A stretch of 18,329 bases of DNA from an uncultured Rubrobacteraceae bacterium. GTDB taxonomy: Bacteria > Actinomycetota > Rubrobacteria > Rubrobacterales > Rubrobacteraceae. Location: positions 1-18,329 of the forward strand of contig CADCVI010000005.1 in NCBI GenBank assembly GCA_902806105.1, written 5' to 3'. The number at the start of each line of letters is the position of its first letter. Position 1 is the stretch's first letter. Positions 7,561 to 15,704 of this stretch are shown piece by piece. A program made the position numbers and the translations under genes. The notes beneath the pieces are model-generated. The model saw only the letters and a list, made by a program, of their open reading frames with translations, did not search any database and had not been told where the DNA came from.

Positions 7561-7764
7561 ATGGTTCCAGTTCAGTACAGGGATTCAGAGACCGAGGAGA
7601 TACTGGAGCGGCGTCACGAGGACGAGGCCCCGGGGATAGGCGCCGAGGTGTGGCTGGGCGTCAGGCGGTACGAGGTTCTGTACAGGTGGAAGTGCGTCCC
7701 GACCTGCTGCATCGTCTACGTGCGTCCCGTGAGGGCCGAGCGGGCCGTCCCGGTTGCGGTTTAG
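7561..7764 (+). CDS. Small conserved-looking protein of unknown function, CVPTCC motif
   Basis: This 67-aa protein starts at ATG 7561 with an excellent ribosome binding site (GGAAGGAG). The 14 bases GATGGAAGGAGCGG before it are identical to those before aceA, which argues that it is a real, co-evolved gene. The first half is acidic (ETEEILERRHEDE). The second half alternates hydrophobic and polar residues in likely beta strands (AEVWLGVRRYEVLYRW, then IVYVRPVRAE). Cys45, Cys49 and Cys50 form a CVPTCC cluster that could bind metal or be redox active. There is no signal peptide or membrane span. It lies between the divergent LysR gene and aceB, 143 nt before aceB with no terminator between, so it may be the first gene of an aceBA transcript. 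I do not recognise a family. Confidence 0.7.
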   Translation: MVPVQYRDSETEEILERRHEDEAPGIGAEVWLGVRRYEVLYRWKCVPTCCIVYVRPVRAERAVPVAV

Positions 7765-7907
7765 TTAGAGAAGCAGCAAGAGTTTTGGGCTTGGGTCTGC
7801 GCGGTGTGGTCCTCGCGGCGGCTTGCTAAAGTGGCTCCTGTTTGGAGAGAGTCGCGGGCAGGGCTGTCGCGGGACCTCGTGTAGAGAAGGAAGGAGCCCG
7901 AAACTAT

Positions 7908-9506
<1,599 letters not shown>

Positions 9507-9553
9507 ACAGGAACAGCGATAACCCGCTCCGCCATCATCCAACCCCGCGGCCA

Positions 9554-9584
9554 GGCCGGCGGCTCCACCCGGAGACCGCCGGCC
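9554..9584 (+). terminator. GC hairpin downstream of aceB
   Basis: Nine base pairs (9554-9562 with 9576-9584) plus four more (CTCC with GGAG, one bulged A) close an ACCC loop. No T tract follows, so it may be a weak terminator or a stability element between aceB and aceA. Confidence 0.5.
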
Positions 9585-9667
9585 CCCGCCCTGCTGCCCC
9601 GGAGCGTGGGCCACGTACCCACGCCCCACGCAGCCCCCCGACTACCGGGTGGGTTGCGTGTTGTAAG

Positions 9668-9694
9668 CACATACGTTTAGACTGAACGTATGTG
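9668..9694. promoter_or_regulatory. Perfect 10-bp-arm inverted repeat before aceA, candidate operator
   Basis: CACATACGTT (9668-9677) and AACGTATGTG (9685-9694) are exact inverted repeats around a 7-nt centre, ending 42 nt before the aceA ATG. The element is AT-rich compared with its surroundings and has no T tract, which suits a dimeric repressor or activator site better than a terminator. Its size is typical of TetR- or GntR-type operators. The cognate regulator is unknown, and no second copy was seen upstream of aceB. Confidence 0.65.
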
Positions 9695-9736
9695 TAACAG
9701 GGTGGTAGTGAACATCTCGATGGAAGGAGCGGTTGG

Positions 9737-11071
<1,335 letters not shown>

Positions 11072-11095
11072 CTCTCTGCATCAGGCTCTTGAGCC

Positions 11096-11140
11096 AAGGA
11101 GAGGGGCACCGGAGATTCTCCGGTGCCCCTCTCCTTATTT
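11096..11140 (+). terminator. Strong intrinsic terminator after aceA
   Basis: A perfect 19-bp stem (11096-11114 with 11118-11136) has a 3-nt ATT loop and is followed by TTATTT. It begins 25 nt after the aceA stop. Confidence 0.92.
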
Positions 11141-11229
11141 GGTTGGACTCGTGCGGAGGATACCGGTCCCCGCCGCGGTAGAGGTTTGGGTGCGTTATTC
11201 TGAAAGAGTCGTACTGGGAGAGGAGAGGT

Positions 11230-11643
11230 TTGATCCAACCGCCGCAACACCTGGTGCTGATCTTCGACGGGGCCTGACACTTCTGAACGCGGTCGGCGCG
11301 CTGGGTTCGAGCGCTCGACCGAGACCGCCGCGTGACGGTGGTGCCTTACCAGAAGGATGGCGTCCCGGCCTCCGCCGGATTGAACGTCGAGGACTGCGAG
11401 AGGGCCGCGTGGGCCTACGAGCCCGGGGACGAGCCCGGCGAGCCGCGCCGCCGGTGGCGGGCGGCGGCCGCGATCAACGCGTCTCTCGCCGTGGCACTCG
11501 GGACCGGGCTGCCGCTCTCCTTCTATGGGTTGCCCGGAGTTCGGTTTCTCCAGGACGTCGCCTACCAGATCGTCGCCGACAACCGCGGCAAGATCCCCGG
11601 CGACAAGCCCTACTGCAAGCAGTACCCCGAAGAGTGCCGTTGA
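11230..11643 (+). CDS. DCC-family thiol-disulfide oxidoreductase with two in-frame TGA codons (candidate UxxU selenoprotein)
   Basis: Read through two TGA codons, this frame gives 137 residues of the DCC family (DUF393, motif DxxCxxC). The N-terminus is MIQPPQHLVLIFDGA, then TGA (codon 16, 11275-11277), His-Phe, TGA (codon 19, 11284-11286), then TRSARWVRALDRDRRVTVVP. The C-terminal half, GLPGVRFLQDVAYQIVADNR followed by GKIPGDKPYC, is the usual DCC ending. Both TGAs fall exactly where the family has its two cysteines. The frame is otherwise free of stops up to 11641. The TTG start has AGGAGAGG just upstream. Other cysteines in the protein use TGC, so TGA is specific to the active site. A hairpin resembling a bacterial SECIS follows (11291-11320). 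I infer insertion of two selenocysteines; the alternatives are TGA read as cysteine or a young pseudogene. DCC proteins are thioredoxin-fold-like and probably act on disulfides; partners are unknown. It has its own terminator and sits between aceA and a convergent hydrolase. Confidence 0.72.
11291..11320 (+). promoter_or_regulatory. Candidate bacterial SECIS hairpin
   Basis: The RNA can fold with GGUCG/CGACC as lower stem (11291-11295 with 11316-11320) and GCGCU/AGCGC as upper stem (11298-11302 with 11310-11314), separated by a small asymmetric internal loop with a single U on the 3' side. The apical loop is GGGUUCG (11303-11309). The loop starts 16 nt after the second TGA and 25 nt after the first, inside the 16-37 nt range described for bacterial SECIS, and it begins with G as required. 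One element could serve both codons. SelB binding is inferred. Confidence 0.6.
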
Positions 11644-11671
11644 TGGAGCGCTCGCCCCGGCCATAACCCTC

Positions 11672-11710
11672 GAAGAGCAGAGAGAAGCTCACTCCTCTCT
11701 GCTCTTCTCA
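11672..11710 (+). terminator. Terminator after the DCC gene
   Basis: A perfect 13-bp stem (11672-11684 with 11695-11707) has a 10-nt loop and is followed by a short T-containing TCATTCC. It starts 28 nt after the DCC stop codon, supporting the view that the gene is transcribed to its end. Confidence 0.75.
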
Positions 11711-11812
11711 TTCCGGACGCCACGGGAAGGGACGTCCGGACGTACCCCGACCGTAAACGTGAGCCGGGGAACCAAACCTCGGGGCATATGGCTTCGCCGG
11801 TGTGTGCCGGTA

Positions 11813-12694
11813 CTAGTGAGTTCCTGGGCTCTTGAGGAACGCGCGGATGCGCTCGTTTACGCGCGCGAAAGCAGCCCTGGAGGGGATGTGGCGGCAACCC
11901 TTCAAGAGTTCCGCGTGCGCGAGGTTCGGAAAGATCCGGCGCGCCCGCGCGAGGACCGGCCGGGCGGGGAAGAAAACGTCGTCCTCGGAGGCGAACACCG
12001 CAACCGGACCCTTAAATCCCCTCAGCTCCTCCGGGGTGGCCATCCGGGGCAGGTCGGTGTCTAGCCTGACGTCCTGGTACAAAGCCCCGAGCTGGCGGAC
12101 GGCCGGTCCCTCGGGCTCCGTCATCAACGGGCTCGCCGCGCGCAGAAGGTGCTTGTCCGTGGGTAGCACGCGGTACAGGAGCATGGGAACCATCACTTCG
12201 AGAGCCATCCGGGCGACCGGACCGGTAGCGATGGCGGATGGAGAAACGAGCGCCACGCCGGAGATGCGCTCGGGAACGACGCCCATAGCCCTTATCGCGA
12301 CGCCCGCACCGTACGAGAGGCCCACGAGCGGCGCGCGTTCGAGGCCGAGCCCGTCGAGGACGTCCTCAACCCAGAAGGCGTGGCCGTCGCCCTTCGAGGA
12401 GGGCCTGGTCTGCGCGCTCCTGCCCGGCTGGCCGACGATATCCGGCGCGTAGAGGCGGTGGCTACGCGCCAGCGGCAGAAACCATTCCAGGCAGGTGGGG
12501 TTTAGAAAGTTGCCGCCCGGCAGGAACACCGCGGGCGGCGCCCCCTCCGGGCCGGTCACGAGAACGTGGGTCTCGCCGGATCTCGTACCGATCCGGCGGC
12601 TCTCGTAACCGGCGCCGAGGGCGGCGAGCGCCTCCTCGTAGAGCGAGTCGATCCTCGCCGCCCCTTCGGCCGTCTTGTAGACCGACGAGGGCAC
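11813..12694 (-). CDS. Alpha/beta-fold hydrolase
   Basis: This protein of about 293 aa has the complete catalytic triad layout: nucleophile elbow GLSYGAG (residues 125-131, Ser127), the acid in VFASEDDVFFPAR, and His269 in GCRHIPS. The early HVLVTGPEGAPPAVFLPGG corresponds to the oxyanion-side strand and HG-like loop, and LYAPDIVGQPGRS to the strand-4 region. It is cytosolic, without a signal peptide. The start is GTG at 12694 with AGGGGT upstream; the frame stays open above it but only because it overlaps the oxidoreductase gene. It begins 20 nt after the stop of the MDR gene, so the two form an operon. The substrate is unknown; lipase/esterase or C-C hydrolase activity is possible. About 105 bp of non-coding sequence with a 12-bp palindrome (11732-11743) follows. 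Confidence 0.92.
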   Translation of the reverse strand: MPSSVYKTAEGAARIDSLYEEALAALGAGYESRRIGTRSGETHVLVTGPEGAPPAVFLPGGNFLNPTCLEWFLPLARSHRLYAPDIVGQPGRSAQTRPSSKGDGHAFWVEDVLDGLGLERAPLVGLSYGAGVAIRAMGVVPERISGVALVSPSAIATGPVARMALEVMVPMLLYRVLPTDKHLLRAASPLMTEPEGPAVRQLGALYQDVRLDTDLPRMATPEELRGFKGPVAVFASEDDVFFPARPVLARARRIFPNLAHAELLKGCRHIPSRAAFARVNERIRAFLKSPGTH

Positions 12695-12714
12695 CGCCGT
12701 ACCCCTATGCGTCC

Positions 12715-13731
12715 CTACGCGGGGATGTTCAGGACTATCTTCCCTATGCCCTTGCCCTCTTCCATGTGGTTCATGGCGGCGGTCGCATCTTCGAGCTCGA
12801 AGGTCTCGTTGATGACCGGGTGCAGGTCGTGCTTCTCGTAGAAGGCGAGCATCTCGCCGAACTCCTGGGCGCTGCCCATCGCCGTACCGAGGACGTCGAC
12901 CTGCTTCAAGAAGATCTTGGGCATCACCAGCTTGGGCACCGGGCCCGCCGTCGCCCCGAAGGTGACTACCCGCCCGCCGGGCTTGGCGAGCGTCACGAGC
13001 GCGTCGAACACCTCGCCGCCGATGGAGTCGACGGAGAGGTCGACCCCGCCGGTCATCCCGCGCAGCTCCTTGGACCACTTCTCCGTCCCGTAGTTGACGC
13101 CGCCCTCGGCGCCGAGCTCCTTCGCCTTCTCTATCTTCTCGTCGCTCCCCGAGGTGACGAACACGCGCGCGCCCGCAGCGCTCGCTATCTGCACGAGGAA
13201 CGTGGCGACCCCGCCCCCGATGCCGGGGATGAGGACGGTCTCGCCCTCCTTCAACTGCCCCCGAGTAAACAGCGCCCGGTAGGCGGTCAGGGCCGCGAGC
13301 GGGATGGCCGCCGCCTCCTCTTGGGAGAGGTGGCCGGGCTTGGGGAAGACGTTCTCGGCCGGGACCTTGACGAACTGGGCGTAGGTCCCGTCCTCCGGGA
13401 GCCCGAGGATGCGGTAGTCCTTGCCGGGCAGGCGGAGGTCGTCGCCCCAGTAGAGCGACGGGTGGATCACTACCTCGTCGCCGTCGGCGGGGCCGTCCGC
13501 CCCGTCGCCCCGTGCTGCGACCTCGCCGGAGCCGTCCGAGCCGAGGGTCACCGGCAGGGCCTCGGGCTTCGCCCCCGGGTACATCCCCTGGGTCACGAAG
13601 ACGTCGCGGCGGTTCAGGGCGGCGTTGCGCAGGCGGACGACTACCTCACCCGGACCCGGTTCCGGCTCGGGGACGTCCTCGTAGGCCAGGCTCTCCGGAC
13701 CACCCAACTCGTTCAAACGAACAGCTTTCAC
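12715..13731 (-). CDS. MDR-family NAD(P)H:quinone oxidoreductase / zinc-independent alcohol dehydrogenase-like protein
   Basis: This 338-aa protein has the medium-chain dehydrogenase fold: a GroES-like domain (residues 1 to about 130, KAVRLNELGGPESLAYEDVP and ALNRRDVFVTQGMYP), a Rossmann domain with ETVLIPGIGGGVATFLVQIA, and a C-terminal GIGKIVLNIP. GSDGSGEV in the first domain corresponds to the conserved catalytic-domain turn. There are no cysteine clusters for structural zinc and no Cys/His catalytic set, so it is of the zinc-free quinone oxidoreductase class. The start is GTG at 13731, after GAAGGGAGAACAC. A 22-nt leader ending just before this start is nearly identical to that before the thiolase at 18160. 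It leads a two-gene operon with the hydrolase. The substrate is unknown. Confidence 0.93.
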   Translation of the reverse strand: MKAVRLNELGGPESLAYEDVPEPEPGPGEVVVRLRNAALNRRDVFVTQGMYPGAKPEALPVTLGSDGSGEVAARGDGADGPADGDEVVIHPSLYWGDDLRLPGKDYRILGLPEDGTYAQFVKVPAENVFPKPGHLSQEEAAAIPLAALTAYRALFTRGQLKEGETVLIPGIGGGVATFLVQIASAAGARVFVTSGSDEKIEKAKELGAEGGVNYGTEKWSKELRGMTGGVDLSVDSIGGEVFDALVTLAKPGGRVVTFGATAGPVPKLVMPKIFLKQVDVLGTAMGSAQEFGEMLAFYEKHDLHPVINETFELEDATAAMNHMEEGKGIGKIVLNIPA

Positions 13732-13732
13732 G

Positions 13733-13754
13733 TGTTCTCCCTTCGGTAGAACGC
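13733..13754 (-). repeat. Leader repeat before the MDR gene (copy 1)
   Basis: This 22-nt stretch matches 21 of 22 bases of the stretch before the thiolase at 18137-18158, including the core TACCGAAGGGAGAACA. It contains the ribosome binding site (GAAGGGAG) but extends upstream of it, so the ribosome site alone does not explain the identity. Confidence 0.75.
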
Positions 13755-13828
13755 CCGCCAATCCTCCGGCACGCCGCTGTCGGCGGCCCTCAGCCCATCA
13801 GCTTAATGGTTTCCACGGCTTCCTACCG

Positions 13829-13872
13829 GCAGAAGAAAGCGCCGGCCGGGAGAAGCTCTCCGGCCGGCGCTT
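13829..13872 (-). terminator. Intrinsic terminator after the acyl-CoA dehydrogenase gene
   Basis: A stem of at least 13 bp (AAGCGCCGGCCGG at 13837 with CCGGCCGGCGCTT ending 13872) is followed on the minus strand by TTTCTTCTG. It begins about 25 nt after the stop codon. It shares the core GCGCCGGCCGG with the terD terminator. Confidence 0.88.
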
Positions 13873-13897
13873 CGAGTTGTACGGGCTGGCCCTCGGG

Positions 13898-15097
13898 CTA
13901 CACGAAGGCCGAGACGCCCGTGACGTCGCGGCCGACAATGAGGGACTGTATGGTGTCGGTCCCCTCGTAGGTGTACACGATCTCCATGTCCGAGAGGTGG
14001 CGGGCGACGTGGTACTCAAGCAGGACGCCGTTGCCGCCCATGCAGTCGCGGGCCATCGAGCAGACCTCCTTCGCCTTCTTGGCGTTGTTCATCTTCGCGA
14101 GCGACGCCATCGGGCCGGTCATCTTGCCCTGCTCCTGGAGCTTGGCGAGCCGGTAGCACATGAGCTGCATAGTCGTGATCTCGGCGAGCATGTTCGCCAG
14201 CTTGTTCTGGATAATCTGGAACGACGCTATGGGCTTGCCGAACTGCACCCGCTCCTTGGCGTAGGTGAGCGCCGCCTCGTACGACGCGATGGCGTGACCG
14301 ACGGCCTCGTACGCCACCCCGCCGCGCGTCGCGGTCAGGACCTTGTTCGTGTCCTTGAAGGAGTTCGCGCCCTCAAGCCTGTTCGCGGCAGGGACGCGGA
14401 CGTTCTCCAGCGTGATGTTCGGCTGCCAGACGGCCCGCTTGCCCATCTTGCCGGTGATGAGCTCGGTCGAGTAGCCCTCGGGCATGTGGCCGTTCTCGTC
14501 CTTTTCGAGCACGAACGCCTTGACCTGCCCGTCCTCTGCGTCGCGCGCCCAGATGATCACGAGGTCCGCGAAGGTCGCGTTGCCGATCCAACGCTTCTCC
14601 CCGTTGATGACGTACTCGTCGCCTTCCCTGCGAGCGCTGGTCTCGAGCATCACCGAGTCGGAGCCGTGCTTTGCCTCCGTGAGGCCCCAGGCCCCTATCT
14701 TCTCCAGCTTCGCCATCCGGGGCAGCCACCGCTGGCGCTGCTCCTCGCTGCCGAGCATGTGGATCGTCCCCATCGCGAGCCCCGAGTGGACCCCGAAGAA
14801 AGTGTTCAAGGAACCGTCGCCCCGCGCCATCTCTATGGCGACGAGCGCCCCGGCGAGGTGGCTCATCCCCGGGCAACCGTAGCCCTCGATGGTCGTGCCC
14901 GCGATCCCGAGCTCCGCCACCTTCGGGATGAGCTCGAACGGGAACTGCGCCTTGTCCCAGTACTCGTTGATGACCGGGATGACCTCCCGATCCGCGAACG
15001 AACGGACCCTGTCCCGAACCTCCCGCTCCTCATCCGTCAAGAGCTCTTCGAGCAGGTAGTAGTCGGTCCCCAAAGATTGCGTTACGTCGGCTAGCAA
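13898..15097 (-). CDS. Acyl-CoA dehydrogenase, glutaryl-CoA dehydrogenase/ACX4-like
   Basis: This 399-aa FAD enzyme makes the trans-2-enoyl-CoA in the first step of beta-oxidation. Family landmarks are GAWGLTEAKHGSDS and INGEKRWIGNA, both in the middle FAD-contact region, then RVQFGKPIASFQIIQNKLA, ARDCMGGNGVLLEYHVARH and the catalytic base in YEGTD (Glu378). The C-terminal sequence MEIVYTYEGTDTIQSLIVGR resembles the glutaryl-CoA dehydrogenase/plant ACX4 clade more than short- or medium-chain enzymes, so the substrate is open. The start is TTG at 15097, with AAGGAGG five bases upstream and the product beginning MLADVTQSLGTDYY; the frame is open back to 15478 but overlaps the divergent padR, so the upstream codons are not used. 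It is transcribed away from the PadR-FadN-thiolase operon and shares its control region. Confidence 0.93.
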   Translation of the reverse strand: MLADVTQSLGTDYYLLEELLTDEEREVRDRVRSFADREVIPVINEYWDKAQFPFELIPKVAELGIAGTTIEGYGCPGMSHLAGALVAIEMARGDGSLNTFFGVHSGLAMGTIHMLGSEEQRQRWLPRMAKLEKIGAWGLTEAKHGSDSVMLETSARREGDEYVINGEKRWIGNATFADLVIIWARDAEDGQVKAFVLEKDENGHMPEGYSTELITGKMGKRAVWQPNITLENVRVPAANRLEGANSFKDTNKVLTATRGGVAYEAVGHAIASYEAALTYAKERVQFGKPIASFQIIQNKLANMLAEITTMQLMCYRLAKLQEQGKMTGPMASLAKMNNAKKAKEVCSMARDCMGGNGVLLEYHVARHLSDMEIVYTYEGTDTIQSLIVGRDVTGVSAFV

Positions 15098-15185
15098 AAC
15101 CGCCTCCTTCAAGTCTCCTTGCCCGGCGCCAACTCTAACATGACGCCCAGGCAAACGTCCTTTTGTTGCGTTATCATCCTTGATG

Positions 15186-15201
15186 TTGTCAAAAAAGACA
15201 A
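15186..15201. promoter_or_regulatory. Inverted repeat between divergent acyl-CoA dehydrogenase and padR
   Basis: TTGTC and GACAA flank an A6 centre. The site overlaps possible -35 hexamers for both directions (TTGTCT on minus with GATGAT 17 nt downstream; TTGTCA on plus). It differs from the best-known PadR operator form (ATGT-N8-ACAT) and five-base arms are common by chance, so this is a position-based candidate only. Confidence 0.35.
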
Positions 15202-15242
15202 GTTTGGGGTAAGGCGCATGGTTTGCGTGGCGGAGGTGGGCG

Positions 15243-15686
15243 TTGCTAGACTCGGGAGCGGTTCGGGAAGAGGGGAGCCACTTTAGTTTGGCGAACAGGG
15301 TAGGGGAGGCTCGGGCGGCGACGCCGAAGGATGTCTTTCTGAGCGAGGTCAAGTCGCGGAGCGTGTTTCCGTTGTTGGTCCTGCACCTCGTCCGGGAGAA
15401 GCCGGAGTACGGCAACAGCATCATCCGGGGGGTTCGCGAGATCACGGGCGGGGTCATGAGCGTCTCGCCGAACACCATCTACCCGCTGTTGAGGCGTCTG
15501 GAGGAGAAGGGGTACGTGGCGGGGGAGTGGGAGAAGCCCGAGACGAGGAGCCGCCGTTTCTACACCATCACTTCGGCGGGTGAGGAGAAGTACGCGGAGA
15601 TAAAGGACCGTTTCGAGGGGCACCTGTTGAGGGTGAAGGGGGCCGTGGAGGCCATTCACGGCGAGATCTACGGCCAGGACGATTAG
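15243..15686 (+). CDS. PadR-family transcriptional regulator
   Basis: This protein of up to 147 aa has the PadR winged helix: FPLLVLHLVREKPEYGNSII, VSPNTIYPLLRRLEEKGYV and the wing ETRSRRFYTITSAGEEKY, followed by a short C-terminal helix for dimerisation (RFEGHLLRVKGAVEAIHG). The start chosen is TTG at 15243, with GGAGGT five bases upstream; a TTG at 15288 behind GGGGAG is an alternative and would remove 15 variable residues. It is the first gene of an operon, 18 nt before fadN, and divergent from the acyl-CoA dehydrogenase gene. It probably represses both directions and its own operon, with an acyl-CoA or related ligand as inducer; this follows from arrangement, not from a recognised ligand site. 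Fatty-acid operons are more often controlled by TetR- or GntR-type FadR proteins, so a PadR here is less usual. Confidence 0.92.
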   Translation: MLDSGAVREEGSHFSLANRVGEARAATPKDVFLSEVKSRSVFPLLVLHLVREKPEYGNSIIRGVREITGGVMSVSPNTIYPLLRRLEEKGYVAGEWEKPETRSRRFYTITSAGEEKYAEIKDRFEGHLLRVKGAVEAIHGEIYGQDD

Positions 15687-15704
15687 GGAAAGGGGAGTTC
15701 CACC

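Noticed and set aside
11332..11643. A stand-alone 103-aa protein starting at GTG 11332
   Set aside because: No ribosome site precedes this GTG, and family-like sequence in the same frame extends upstream through both TGA codons to the TTG at 11230. It is the C-terminal part of the DCC gene.
11732..11743. 12-bp palindrome ACGTCCGGACGT between the DCC terminator and the hydrolase gene
   Set aside because: It lies downstream of convergent genes with no promoter nearby and is short enough to occur by chance in GC-rich DNA.
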